A DNA stretch of 64,000 nucleotides from Streptomyces sp. CC228A (GTDB lineage: Bacteria > Actinomycetota > Actinomycetes > Streptomycetales > Streptomycetaceae), in assembly GCF_021390935.1 (NCBI RefSeq), contig NZ_JAJPUI010000002.1, forward strand, positions 620,001-684,000. The letters run 5' to 3'. Within the stretch, counting starts at the first letter, position 1. Each line of letters opens with the position of its first letter. This document shows positions 34,269-43,344 of the stretch, one piece after another. The notes beneath the pieces are model-generated. The model was given only the letters and a program-made list of their open reading frames with translations. It did not search any database and was not told the DNA's origin. Position numbers and translations under genes: made by a program.

Positions 34269-34946
34269 TCAGCTGTACGCGGACAGGTCCGTCACCACGG
34301 AGAAGCCGAGCCCGTACGCGCTCATGCCGCGACCGTACGCGCCGAGGTGCACCCCGCCCGGCGCCGAGCCCGCCAGTACCCAGCCGAACTCGGACTCGCG
34401 GTAGTGGAAGGGCTGCGGCTCCCCGTCGACCGGCAGGGACAGCGTGGTCCACGCGGGCCCTTCCAGGTCGTCGGCGAGCGTGAAGGCCGTCTCGGTCTGC
34501 TGGTCCAGCCACTCGTTGCGCAGCGCGTGGTCGAGCTGGGCGGGCCAGGTGTACGCCAGGAGGCCGGAGCCGGCCAGCCAGGCGGCGGAGGACGCCGTGG
34601 TGGCGTCCAGGACGCCCGTGCCGTCGCCTGAGCGGCGCACGGGGCTGGCGGCGACGGTGACGACGACCGCGAAGCGGCTGCGGTCGGCGCCCGCGCCCTC
34701 GGGCCGTATCGTCGGCTCCTCTCCATGGCCCGTGGAGCCGTGCTGCACGGTGCCGTCCGCGGCTGTACCGACCTGCATCAGCCAGCGGGGGCCGGTGAAC
34801 GCTCCGTCCAGCCCGTACCAGGGGAAGGAGGCCCGCAGGTAGCCGTCGGCGGTGCGACGGACGGCGGGCACCCCCTCGGAGGTGGGTGTGGTGTCGGGCG
34901 CAGGCTCTGCTTGTGCCTGCGCCTCCACCTGACTCGTGGTCTCCAT
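34269..34946 (-). CDS. Conserved hypothetical protein
   Basis: The 225-residue protein has a Gln/Ala/Pro/Thr-rich head (about 30 residues) and a beta-rich body with LRASFPWYGLDGAFTGPRWLMQVG, SRFAVVVTVAASPVRR and GPAWTTLSLPVDGEPQPFHYRES. No membrane segment, signal or known motif. The start is uncertain within the polar head. It lies between mrp and tatB, in the direction of tatB. Confidence 0.7.
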   Translation of the reverse strand: METTSQVEAQAQAEPAPDTTPTSEGVPAVRRTADGYLRASFPWYGLDGAFTGPRWLMQVGTAADGTVQHGSTGHGEEPTIRPEGAGADRSRFAVVVTVAASPVRRSGDGTGVLDATTASSAAWLAGSGLLAYTWPAQLDHALRNEWLDQQTETAFTLADDLEGPAWTTLSLPVDGEPQPFHYRESEFGWVLAGSAPGGVHLGAYGRGMSAYGLGFSVVTDLSAYS

Positions 34947-35036
34947 CTGCCCGGCCGCCTCCTCGATCCGTTCGGACAGATGGAGAGGATATCCACCGAG
35001 GCGGGGCTCTTCGGGAAGGTCGGTACGACCTGTGAC

Positions 35037-35528
35037 TCAGGTGGCGTCAGCGTCGAAGGGGGGCCGATCGGTCACATCCCGCTTCTTCAGCAGGTCGGGG
35101 CCGGTCGCGTCCCGCTTCTTCAGCAGGTCCGGGCCGGGCGTGTCCTGCTTCTTCAGCAGGTCCGGGGAGGGGGCGGAGGGGCCCGCGGCGGTGGGCGCGG
35201 CGGCACCCCTGACGACGTCGGCGACGTCGTCGATCTCCTTGCGGAGGTCGAAGCTGCTGCGCAGCTCCTTGAACTCCCGCAGGTCGTCGTTCTCGGCGAG
35301 CTGCTTGCGGATGAACGTCTTGGGGTTCAGGTCCTCGAACTCGAAGTCCTTGAACTCCGGGCCGAGTTCCGTGCGGATGTCCTGCTTGGCGTTCTCGGAG
35401 AAGTCGCGGACCTTGCGGATGAAGCCGGCGACGTCCTGGATGACCTTGGGGAGCTTGTCGGGGCCGAAGATGAGCACGGCGAGGATGGCCAGTGCCACCA
35501 GCTCGAGTGCCCCTATGTCACCGAACAC
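35037..35528 (-). CDS. tatB: Sec-independent protein translocase TatB
   Basis: The 163-residue protein opens with the TatB membrane helix and hinge (FGDIGALELVALAILAVLIFGPDKLPKV), then an amphipathic helix and polar tail. With TatC it recognises twin-arginine signal peptides. The C-terminus carries three copies of an 11-residue unit containing DLLKKRD (DNA period 33 bp, about 35080-35170), an oddity for TatB. GTG 35528 has AGGAGGAG upstream. It follows htrA and the sigma/anti-sigma pair in the same direction, the order known from mycobacteria. Confidence 0.95.
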   Translation of the reverse strand: MFGDIGALELVALAILAVLIFGPDKLPKVIQDVAGFIRKVRDFSENAKQDIRTELGPEFKDFEFEDLNPKTFIRKQLAENDDLREFKELRSSFDLRKEIDDVADVVRGAAAPTAAGPSAPSPDLLKKQDTPGPDLLKKRDATGPDLLKKRDVTDRPPFDADAT

Positions 35529-35653
35529 CTTGTCGCTCCTCCTGAAAGTCTCGGTCCACGGTACCCGCTCCGCCGGGTGCGGAGGGACAGCCGGTCATCC
35601 GTTCACCCTCACGTCGTCCGGGTGTCGTCCGCGTGTCGTGGGTCCGCCGCTGC

Positions 35654-37463
35654 TCAGTCGCCCGCCGACGAGCCGAGCGTGAGCGTCTTCACCAGCTCGC
35701 GGCCGTCGCGGCGCAGGGTGAGCCGCAGTTCGTCGCCCGGCCGGTGGGCGCGGATCTTGATGATCAGCTCCTCACCGCTGTGCACCCGCTCGTCCCCCGC
35801 CTTGACGATCACGTCGCCGGGGCGGATGCCCGCCGCGGCGGCGGCGCCGCCGGGGGTGACCGACGCGCCGCCCCCGCGGGCCTCGTCGGCGACGCGGGCG
35901 CCGTCGCCGGTGTACTGCATGTCGAGGGTGACGCCGATGACCGGGTGGGTGGCCCTGCCGGTGTTGATCAGCTCCTCGGCGACGCGCTTGCCCTGGTTGA
36001 TGGGGATCGCGAAGCCGAGTCCGATCGACCCGGCCGGGCCCCGGTCGGACTCCGCCCCGTCGCCGGCGGCGCGGATGGCGCTGTTGATGCCGATCACGCG
36101 GGCCCGGGAGTCGAGGAGCGGTCCGCCGGAGTTGCCGGGGTTTATCGGGGCGTCCGTCTGGAGTGCGTCGACGTAGCTGATGTCGCTGCCGTCGCCCTTC
36201 TCGCCGCCCGCGGTGATGGGCCGCCCCTTGGCGCTGATGATGCCGGAGGTGACGGTGTTCTGGAGGTCGAAGGGCGCGCCGATGGCGACGACGGGGTCGC
36301 CGACGCGGACGCTGTCGGAGTTGCCGAGCGGCAGCGGTGTCAGGTTGGAGACGCCCTGGACCTTCACCACGGCCAGGTCGTAGCCGCTGTCCTTGCCGAC
36401 GAGGGTGGCCCGGGCCGTCTCCCCGCTGCTGAAGGTGACGGTGATCCGGCCCCTGGTGCCCGCCGAGTCGACGACGTGGTGGTTGGTGAGGATGTGGCCG
36501 CGCCGGTCGAGGACGAATCCGGTGCCGGTGCCCTGCTCCCCGCCGCCGCCGACGTGCAGGGTGACGACGCTGGGCAGGGCGCGGCTGGCGATGCCGGCGA
36601 CGCTGCCCGGGGCGCGGTCGTCCGCCTCGGGCCCGGCCTGCGGCAGCTCCACGGTGGCCAGGCCGCCGTTCCGTTCCGTGTACGCGCCGACGGCGCCGCC
36701 CAGGACGCCCGCGATCAGGGCGAACACCAGCCCCGCCGCGAGCCCGAGGCCCCTGCGGCGCGGCTTCGACGCGGTGGCCTGCTGCGCCACCGCTGCGGCG
36801 CCCGGCGTGCTCCACGGGTCGTACTGGAGCCACTGCTGCGGGACCGGCGCCGGTGGTACGGCGGGCGGGCGGCCAGGAAGCCGTAGGCGGGCGGGCGCGC
36901 GCCGGAACCCGGCGCCGCCGGGGGCTGCGGGGAGCCGTACGCGGGCGGCGCGGGCGGTACGGGGCGCTGCACCGGGGGCGCGGGCGCCCAGGGCCCGGGG
37001 CCGCCGTAGGGCGGCGTCCGGTACTCGTCCGGCTCGTGCAGCGGCCGCACCCCGCTGTCGGCGCCACCGCCGTGCGGGCCGCCGTCGTGGAGACCGCCGT
37101 CGGCGGGTGCGGTGCTGCCGCCGGCGTGGGCGGCTGCGCCGCGGGCCCCGCCGTCACAGGTGCCGTCGGCGGGAGCTGCGCTGCCGGTGGGGGCGGCGGA
37201 GCTGTGGGTCCCTCCGTCTGCGGGGGCGGGGGCGCCGTGGGCATCGCCGCCGTGCGCGGGACCGGCGTGCCCGGACGGGCCGCCGGACGCCGCAGCGCTG
37301 CCGCCGCCGGCGGGGGCGGGCGCGCCATGCGGGCCGGCCTCGCTCCCGGTGAGCCCGCCGCCCGCGTCCGGGGCGCCCGCGGGCGGCGGGGGCACCGGCG
37401 CCTTGGGGGCGCCGGGCGGCTCCACCACGTCGGCTTCGGGCTCGTCCGCTTCCCGTCGTCCAT
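35654..37463 (-). pseudogene. htrA: HtrA-like membrane serine protease with PDZ domain; two apparent 1-base losses
   Basis: The reconstructed product is about 603 residues: start MDDGKR, a cytosolic Pro/Gly/Ala-rich region of about 230 residues, one transmembrane helix (LGLAAGLVFALIAGVLGGAVGAY), a trypsin-like protease domain with the triad His (LTNHHVVD), Asp (SGYDLAVVKV) and Ser (PINPGNSGGPL), and a C-terminal PDZ domain (GGAAAAAGIRPGDVIVKAGDE). It degrades or processes misfolded envelope proteins. Frames change near 37446-37455 and near 36858-36874, each a single lost base; a short protein starting near 36790 would keep the protease domain but has no SD. Part of the sigma/anti-sigma/htrA/tatB block. 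Confidence 0.85.
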
Positions 37464-37566
37464 GCTCTCCCCGCTACTGGCCACTGAAGCGCCTTCCGCG
37501 GCGCCCGTGCCCATGGATTCAACCAGGTGTTCCGGGCGGCCCGCAGCGGGCCCCGCGCCTTCCGCG

Positions 37567-38565
37567 CTACGGCGGCGGCGCCGCGATCCCGGTGGTGGGG
37601 GCGGCCGTCGGCAGCGGGCCCGCGACGGAACCGGGAACCGGGTCGGAGGCGTACGGCCCGGGGAGCGTTCCGAGCGGTCCCGCGAGGGGCGCGAGCAGGT
37701 CGAGCTGCCCCGGCACGGACCCGGGCGGCAGCGGGCCCGCGGCGGTCAGCGGCGCCGCGGCGTGCAGGAACGGCGGAGGGGCGGCGCCCGATCGCTCGGC
37801 GAGCCGGGCCACGCCGGTGTTCGCGGACAGGCTGGACCCGGTGCCCGCGGCGCTGAGGGCCCCGCCGCCGCGGCGGCGCTGGCCGTCCGCACCCGTGGAC
37901 GAGGACTGGCCGGACGCCGAGCGCAGCGGTGTCACCTTGCTCCCGGTGCCGTCGCCGCGGGCGTCCGCGGTCGTGGCGGCGGGCAGCGCGCCCCCAGGGC
38001 GATCGCCGCGAACGACACGGCACTGGCGGCGGCGAAGGCGAACCTGCGGCCGCGCCACGGCGACCTCTCCGCCTCGGCACGGCCGACCTCGTGGATACGG
38101 AAACCGGAACCGGCCCGTCCGTCGGGCAGCACCGGCCCGTGGCCGCCGCGGCCGTCCGGCGCGGGCAGGTAGCCGAGCCCGCCGGACCCCGCCGCGAAGC
38201 CCCGGGGCCACCGCCGCCCGCTCCGCCCCGAGCCCGCCGCCGTCGGGCCCGGACCCCGGCGGCGTGCCGAAGCCGGAGCCCGTAGCCGTACCGAAGAGGC
38301 CGCCGCCGGGGTCGTCGCCGCCGAGGGCGCCCGCGGGCAGGCCCTGGAGCCGGGCCAGCAGCCCTTCCGAGGGCGGTGGCGGGGCCGCCTGCGCGAAGTA
38401 GCTCTTCACACGGCGCTGGGCGTCCGCCTCCGCCTTGCAGCGCGCACAGGTCGCCAGATGGGCGAGGACCCGCTCGCGGGCGTCATGGCCGAGCTCGCCG
38501 TCGACGAGGGCGGCGAGCCGGTCCCCCAGGTGCTGTTCCGCCGGGGTGGGGTGTGTGCCACTCAC
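37567..38565 (-). pseudogene. Zinc-finger anti-sigma factor (RseA-like), two apparent indels
   Basis: The N-terminus is an intact anti-sigma zf-HC2 domain (HLGDRLAALVDGELGHDARER, then HLATCARCKAEADAQRR with the HxxxCxxC zinc site). The middle, in another frame, reads GYLPAPDGRGGHGPVLPDG to SPWRGRRFAFAAASAVSFAAIALG, giving the single transmembrane helix, and the last 140 residues (LPAATTADARGDGTGSK to the stop) return to the first frame as a Gly/Pro/Ala/Ser-rich external tail. The indels are near 38196-38209 (one base gained or two lost) and in the C-run 37991-37995 (one lost). GTG 38565 overlaps the sigma factor stop (GTGA), so it should hold that sigma factor at the membrane. Product about 332 residues. 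Confidence 0.83.
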
Positions 38566-39380
38566 GCAGCCCCACCCTCCCCGCCCACGGCGACGAACAC
38601 CTTCCCCCGGCTCTGCTCGAACGGGCCGGACTGCGGCTCCGGGACGGCGTCGTGCTGCTCGGCGCGCGCCTTGGGCGAGCGGTGCTTCAGGGCCTTGCGC
38701 AGATGCGACCGGCCCCGGTGGATGCGGCTGCGGACGGTGCCGAGCTTCACACCGAGCGTCGCGGCGATCTCCTCGTACGACAACCCTTCGATGTCGCACA
38801 GCACCACGGCCGCGCGGAACTCGGGCGCGAGGGTGTCCAGCGCCTGCTGCACGTCCGCGTCGAAGTGGGTGTCGTGGAACGCCTGCTGCGGCGACGGCTC
38901 GCGGCTCGGCAGCCGCTCCGCCGCGTCGTCGCCGAGGGCGTCGAAGCGGATGCGCTGCTTGCGCCGGACCATGTCGAGGAACAGGTTCGTGGTGATGCGG
39001 TGCAGCCAGCCCTCGAAGGTGCCGGGCGTGTAGGTCGACAGCGACCGGAAGACCCGGACGAAGACCTCCTGCGTGAGGTCCTCGGCGTCGTGCTGGTTGC
39101 CCGTCAGACGGTAGGCGAGTCGGTAGACGCGGCCGCTGTGCGTATTGACGATCTCCTCCCAGGAGGGCGGAGCCCACGCCTGCGGTTCCGCATCCGATGC
39201 GAAGGTCGCCGTGGTGGCTGCGGTGTCGTCGGCGGCGTGGCTGTCAGCGATGTCGGTCACGGATTTCGGCTCACCCGCCGACCTGAGAAAGCGCCGCAAC
39301 CGCAGCACTCCTCCCCGATCCACAGGCGCAGCCGCACCTCCCCTGTCGGCTCTGGTGGTGTCCAGTGGAGCCCCTACCAT
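38562..39380 (-). CDS. sigE: ECF RNA polymerase sigma factor, SigE-type
   Basis: The 272-residue protein has sigma region 2 ([52 protein letters not shown]) and region 4 ([50 protein letters not shown]). The linked anti-sigma factor, HtrA protease and TatB match the mycobacterial sigE-rseA-htrA-tatB block, an envelope-stress response. This is not necessarily the gene called sigE in S. coelicolor. ATG 39380 is preceded by GAGGTGG; the open frame continues upstream but has no coding character. An N-terminal extension of about 80 residues precedes region 2. Confidence 0.9.
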   Translation of the reverse strand: MVGAPLDTTRADRGGAAAPVDRGGVLRLRRFLRSAGEPKSVTDIADSHAADDTAATTATFASDAEPQAWAPPSWEEIVNTHSGRVYRLAYRLTGNQHDAEDLTQEVFVRVFRSLSTYTPGTFEGWLHRITTNLFLDMVRRKQRIRFDALGDDAAERLPSREPSPQQAFHDTHFDADVQQALDTLAPEFRAAVVLCDIEGLSYEEIAATLGVKLGTVRSRIHRGRSHLRKALKHRSPKARAEQHDAVPEPQSGPFEQSRGKVFVAVGGEGGAA

Positions 39381-39550
39381 AGCCACCTCGCCCGTTAGCT
39401 CCGGATAAGAATCTTTACGTGAATTTGGGACCGTCTTCCGGTCCCGCCCTCCGCCCCGGTCCGCGCCCGGGCCCCGGCTCCTGTCCATGCCTGTCCCCCC
39501 TGCCCCTCCCAACGCTCGGTCCCATCTGCGGGTTCCCGACGCCGAACGGC

Positions 39551-39584
39551 TACAGTCACGGTTGCCGACTACGGGACAGGAGAG
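39551..39584 (+). promoter_or_regulatory. Promoter -10 and Shine-Dalgarno for the O-methyltransferase
   Basis: TACAGT (39551-39556) is a good TANNNT -10 box and AGGAGAGG (39578-39585) a strong SD. Together they place the start codon near 39589-39592, which excludes the in-frame ATG at 39487. Confidence 0.5.
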
Positions 39585-39588
39585 GGCC

Positions 39589-40221
39589 ATTACCGCCAAC
39601 CGGCAGACGAGCTGGGCGTTCGCCGACGCCTTTGTCTGCGAGGACGAAGCGCTGCTCTGGGCTCGTGAGCGGGCCCGGGAGACGGGGCTCTCCTCGGTGT
39701 CCCCGGGCACGGGCGCCGCGCTGCGGATGCTCGCCGCGTCGGTGGACGCCAAGGCGGTCGCGGAGATCGGCACGGGTACCGGGGTCTCCGGTATCCACCT
39801 GCTGCACGGGATGCGGCCGGACGGGGTCCTCACGACGGTCGACCCGGAGCCGGAGCGGCAGCAGTTCGCCCGGGAGGCGTTCCGGGCGGCGGGCTTCGCG
39901 GGCAACCGGGCGCGGTTCATCCCGGGCCGGGCCCTGGAGGTCCTGCCACGGCTGGCGGACGGCGGCTACGACCTGGTGTTCTGCGACGGGGACCGCGCCG
40001 AGTACCCCGACTACCTCGCGGAATCGTTGCGGCTGCTGAGGCCCGGCGGGCTGGTGTGCTTCGAGGGGGTGTTCGCCGAAGGGCGCACGGTGGACTCCGC
40101 GGCCCAGCCGGCGGAGGTACTGGCCCTGCGCGACCTGCTGCGGACGGTGCGGGAGAGCGGTGAGCTGGTCGCGTCGCTGCTGCCGCTCGGCGACGGCCTG
40201 CTCTGCGCGGTCCGCCGCTGA
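39589..40221 (+). CDS. SAM-dependent O-methyltransferase (class I, caffeoyl-CoA type)
   Basis: The product of about 210 residues ([19 protein letters not shown] onward) has motif [18 protein letters not shown], acidic residue in [11 protein letters not shown], and [18 protein letters not shown], typical of class I COMT-like methyltransferases. Substrate unknown. No ATG, GTG or TTG follows the SD at a usable distance; ATT 39589 is the best-placed codon, 4 bases after the SD. ATG 39487 would add 34 residues whose third-position GC is only about 57 percent, and it lies upstream of the apparent promoter. It is divergent from the sigma factor gene. Confidence 0.85.
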   Translation: MTANRQTSWAFADAFVCEDEALLWARERARETGLSSVSPGTGAALRMLAASVDAKAVAEIGTGTGVSGIHLLHGMRPDGVLTTVDPEPERQQFAREAFRAAGFAGNRARFIPGRALEVLPRLADGGYDLVFCDGDRAEYPDYLAESLRLLRPGGLVCFEGVFAEGRTVDSAAQPAEVLALRDLLRTVRESGELVASLLPLGDGLLCAVRR

Positions 40222-40380
40222 GAGGACCGGTGAGGGGACCGGTGACGATCCCGGACTCCGCCCCGGTCCGGCCCGCGGCCCCGGCCTCCGCGTCGATCCC
40301 CGCCCCGGTCCGGCCCGCGGCCCCTGCCCCGGTGTCGGTCCCCGCCCCGCCCCCGGTCCCGGCATCCGCCGCCGGACGCG

Positions 40381-40428
40381 CGAGCGCCCTGGCGGGTCGG
40401 GGAGGTCCCCAGCCCGCCAGGGCGCTCG
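40381..40428. terminator. Perfect 16-bp hairpin between O-methyltransferase and DUF3117 genes
   Basis: The arms 40381-40396 and 40413-40428 pair perfectly. It separates two convergent genes and can stop both. The space before it (40222-40380) holds two copies of a 22-bp word, ccccggtccggcccgcggcc with two more bases, 42 bp apart. Confidence 0.85.
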
Positions 40429-40462
40429 GAAGACAGCGAAACGCGTGTGCCGATGCCGGACG

Positions 40463-40630
40463 TCAGCCGACGACCTTCTTCAGCGCGTCACCGAGGGCTT
40501 CGGCCTCGTCCGGGGTCAGCTCGACGACAAGCCGACCGCCGCCTTCGAGCGGAACGCGCATGACGATGCCCCGCCCCTCCTTGGTCACCTCGAGCGGGCC
40601 GTCGCCCGTCCGCGGCTTCATGGCCGCCAT
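40463..40630 (-). CDS. DUF3117 family protein (55 residues)
   Basis: The product (AAMKPRTGDGPLEVTKEGRG, IVMRVPLEGGGRLVVELTPD, EAEALGDALKKVVG) is a textbook DUF3117 member: same length and sequence pattern as in many actinobacteria, function unknown. ATG 40630 follows GGAAGGGGAAC, a good SD. Confidence 0.93.
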   Translation of the reverse strand: MAAMKPRTGDGPLEVTKEGRGIVMRVPLEGGGRLVVELTPDEAEALGDALKKVVG

Positions 40631-40956
40631 GCTCGTTCCCCTTCCTGAAACCAGCTCATCGCAAGCCGATCGATGTCCCCGGAAAGGGCACGTACCGGCT
40701 TCGAACACATTGCTTCCAGGTCATTATCCCGCATGGTGACACCCGATGACCAACATCGGGCCGCATCGCTTGGGCAACGCGATCACGCAAAACCCCACAA
40801 TTGGGCCTTCCGCCTGCGATACTGCGCCCTCGCCGCACGTGGCCCGGAGTGCCTTTCTTTGACGCAGCTCACATGCCCCGGCTCGTGTCGAAGCCGGATG
40901 ATCTCCGCCATGCTGGGCGGGACACCACACGCCCGGAGCCGCGAAGGGACCCGCCA

Positions 40957-41739
40957 ATGGCCGACACCGTGCTGTACGAGGTGAGCGACGGACTCGCCAC
41001 CGTCACCCTCAACCGGCCCGATGCCATGAACGCGCTGAACACCGAGGCGAAGGTGGCCCTGCGGGAGTCCCTGGAGGCGGCGGCCGCGGACCCGGCCGTG
41101 CGGGCGGTGCTGCTCACCGCGGCCGGGCGGGCGTTCTGCGTGGGGCAGGACCTCAAGGAGCACGTGCGGGGCCTCGGCGGTGACGAGCCGATGCGGACCG
41201 TCCGCGAGCACTACAACCCCATCGTGCGGGCGATCACCGGGATGCCGAAGCCGGTGGTGGCCGGGGTGAACGGGGTCGCGGCGGGCGCCGGCTTCGGCTT
41301 CGCCCTGGCGGCGGACTACCGGGTCGTCGCGGACACGGCGTCCTTCAACACCGCGTTCGCGGGGGTGGCCCTGGCCGCCGACTCGGGCATGTCCTGGACG
41401 CTGCCCCGCCTCGTCGGCCCGAGCCGCGCCGCCGACCTGCTGTTCTTCCCCCGGACGGTGTCGGCGCAGGAGGCCGCCGAGCTGGGCATCGTGAACAGGC
41501 TGGTCCCCGCGGCGGAGCTGGCGGCCGAGGCGCTGGCCGTGGCCCGCACGCTGGCGGCGGGGCCGACGGTGGCGTATGCGGGGCTGAAGGAGGCCATGGC
41601 GTACGGCGCGGGCCGCGGCCTGGCCGAGGCACTGGAGAAGGAGGACGAACTCCAGAGCCGCGCGGGCACCTCGGAGGACCACCGGATCGCGGTGGAGGCG
41701 TTCCTGGCGAAGAAGAAGCCCGCGTACGTGGGCCGCTGA
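40957..41739 (+). CDS. Enoyl-CoA hydratase/isomerase family protein
   Basis: The 260-residue crotonase-fold enzyme has VTLNRPDAMNALNTEAKVAL, the oxyanion and CoA regions LLTAAGRAFCVGQDLKEH and GVNGVAAGAGFGFALAADYR, then FAGVALAADSGMSWTLPRLVG. The first catalytic Glu position appears as Ala-Asp (ALAAD, LAADSG), so a hydratase mechanism with both Glu residues is not obvious; PaaG/PaaF-like isomerases keep the Asp seen in LAADSG. It probably acts in fatty-acid or phenylacetate-type beta-oxidation. ATG 40957 has GAAGGGA upstream. Confidence 0.9.
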   Translation: MADTVLYEVSDGLATVTLNRPDAMNALNTEAKVALRESLEAAAADPAVRAVLLTAAGRAFCVGQDLKEHVRGLGGDEPMRTVREHYNPIVRAITGMPKPVVAGVNGVAAGAGFGFALAADYRVVADTASFNTAFAGVALAADSGMSWTLPRLVGPSRAADLLFFPRTVSAQEAAELGIVNRLVPAAELAAEALAVARTLAAGPTVAYAGLKEAMAYGAGRGLAEALEKEDELQSRAGTSEDHRIAVEAFLAKKKPAYVGR

Positions 41740-42189
41740 CCCCCTGCCGGCGCGCGGCCCGGCCGCCGCGGGTGCTGTCGCGGCCGCACGTGGGCCGCTG
41801 CCCTCCTGCCACCGGTACGAGCCCCCGGCCCCCTCGGGTGCTGTCACGCCCCCGGGGCGGCAGCCCGGGATCGGCGCGGGCCGAACCGGCGGCGCCGGCC
41901 GTCTCGCGGGCCAGCTGCCGGCCGGGTGCGGGCGGCGCCGCGCCGACCGGACGCGGGGCGGGCACAGCGGCCGGGGTCGGGGGCAGGTACGGGGAGCCGC
42001 GTTCCGCGCGTACGCCGTCGCGCGTGCGCCTTCGCGCAACGGGCGGGGCGGCAGCCGGGTAGTCCGGGGAGGCCCGGTTCCGGGCGGCCGGCGCGGCAGC
42101 GGCGGCGCCGGTTCCGTACGTACGGCACGCGGGCGGCAGCCCCGCCGGGACTCGTGCCGGGAGATGCGCCCGGGAAGCCGGGGGGACGG
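41740..42189. other. 450-bp spacer, no gene recognised
   Basis: The bases just after the enoyl-CoA hydratase stop include a near copy of its own last codons (acgtgggccgctg recurs at about 41786) and two copies of cgggtgctgtc (about 41769 and 41835). The rest is GC-rich with scattered gtacg words. Open frames give Arg/Pro/Gly-rich products without SD. No clear terminator. Confidence 0.5.
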
Positions 42190-42783
42190 TCAGGCGGCTG
42201 CCGGGTCGCGCGCGACGCAGTCGGCGAGGTGGTCGTTGACCAGGCCGCACGCCTGCATCAGCGCGTACGCCGTCGTGGGGCCCACGAACCGCAGGCCGCG
42301 CGTCTTCAGCGCCTTCGACAGCGCCGTCGACTCGTCGGTGACCGCCGGGACGTCGGCGAGGGTCCGCGGGACGGGGCGGGTCGCCGGGTCGGGGGCGTAC
42401 GACCATATGAGGGCGTCCAGGTCGCCGGGCGCCCATCCGGCCAGGACGCGGGCGTTGGCGAGGGTCGCGTCGATCTTGGCGCGGTTGCGGATGATCCCGG
42501 CGTCGGCGAGGAGCCGCTCCCGGTCCTCGTCGGTGTACGCCGCCACCGCCGCGATCCGGAAGTCCGCGAACGCCCGGCGGAAGCCCTCCCGGCGGCGCAG
42601 GATCGTGATCCACGACAGCCCGGACTGGAATGCCTCCAGGGAGAGCCGTTCGAAGAGCGCGTCGTCCCCGCGGACCGCCCGGCCCCACTCGTCGTCGTGG
42701 TACGGCAGGTAGTCCGCCGTCGAGACGCCCCACGGACAGCGCAGGGCGCCGTCCGGTCCCGGCACCGCTCCGGTGGCCGCCAT
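42190..42783 (-). CDS. tag: DNA-3-methyladenine glycosylase I
   Basis: The 197-residue enzyme has the Tag family marks: CPWG near the start, YHDDEWGRAV, the helix-hairpin region SGLSWITILRRREGFRRAF, and the C-terminal zinc ligands in VNDHLADC. It removes 3-methyladenine from alkylated DNA. Its ATG overlaps the stop of the upstream DivIVA-like gene by one base (TGATG), so it is translated in an operon with it, as in mycobacteria. Confidence 0.95.
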   Translation of the reverse strand: MAATGAVPGPDGALRCPWGVSTADYLPYHDDEWGRAVRGDDALFERLSLEAFQSGLSWITILRRREGFRRAFADFRIAAVAAYTDEDRERLLADAGIIRNRAKIDATLANARVLAGWAPGDLDALIWSYAPDPATRPVPRTLADVPAVTDESTALSKALKTRGLRFVGPTTAYALMQACGLVNDHLADCVARDPAAA

Positions 42784-43244
42784 CAGGCCTCGCCCTCGCG
42801 CCCGCCGCCCGCACCGCCCGCGTCCCGGGTCCCGTCGCCGCCGTCCGGTGCGCCGCCCCGCTCTTCCGGCCGGGCGCCGACCGCGTCGCCGCCGTCCCCG
42901 GGAGCCTGCTGCGGGCGCCTCTCGAACAGGTCGCCGCCGGCCGCCGTCGCCTGGGCGCCCGCGAGCGCCGCCTCCAGCTCCGCGATCCGGGCGTCGCGCT
43001 CGGCCAGTTCCGCGGCCAGCCGGTCCAGGACGTCGTCGACGTCCACCATGCGGTAGCCCCGGACCGCCATGGGCAGCCGCATGGCCTCGATGTCGGCGCG
43101 GCTCACCGGCCGGCTCACCGGGAGCGGGTCGACCAGGTGCTCCGGGGCCGCCTCGGGCAGCGGCTCGCTCTGCCCCCCGCCGATCACCGCGACGGTCACC
43201 GCGGCCACCACGACCACCATCGCCACAGCCAAGAACCAGAACAC
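42783..43244 (-). CDS. Membrane protein with DivIVA-like domain
   Basis: The 153-residue protein starts with a transmembrane helix (FWFLAVAMVVVVAAVTVAVIG), then has a DivIVA-type motif (LPMAVRGYRMVDVDDVLDRLAAEL) leading into a short coiled coil (LAERDARIAELEAALA) and a Gly/Asp/Pro-rich tail. DivIVA domains bind curved membranes and growth poles; the role here is unknown. GTG 43244 has GGGAGAGG upstream; GTG 43292 in frame would add 16 basic residues. A homologous gene sits between folP2 and tag in mycobacteria. Confidence 0.82.
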   Translation of the reverse strand: MFWFLAVAMVVVVAAVTVAVIGGGQSEPLPEAAPEHLVDPLPVSRPVSRADIEAMRLPMAVRGYRMVDVDDVLDRLAAELAERDARIAELEAALAGAQATAAGGDLFERRPQQAPGDGGDAVGARPEERGGAPDGGDGTRDAGGAGGGREGEA

Positions 43245-43344
43245 AGCGCGCCTCTCCCGGGAGCGGAAAACATCCGGCCCCGATCGTGCCACGTGGTGGC
43301 GGCGGTTAGGGTCGCAGGGACGTCACGCGAGGAGGACATACGGG

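Noticed and set aside
39381..39920. Upstream extension of the sigma factor frame to 39920
   Set aside because: It overlaps the divergent O-methyltransferase gene and has the composition of an antisense read; ATG 39380 has an SD.
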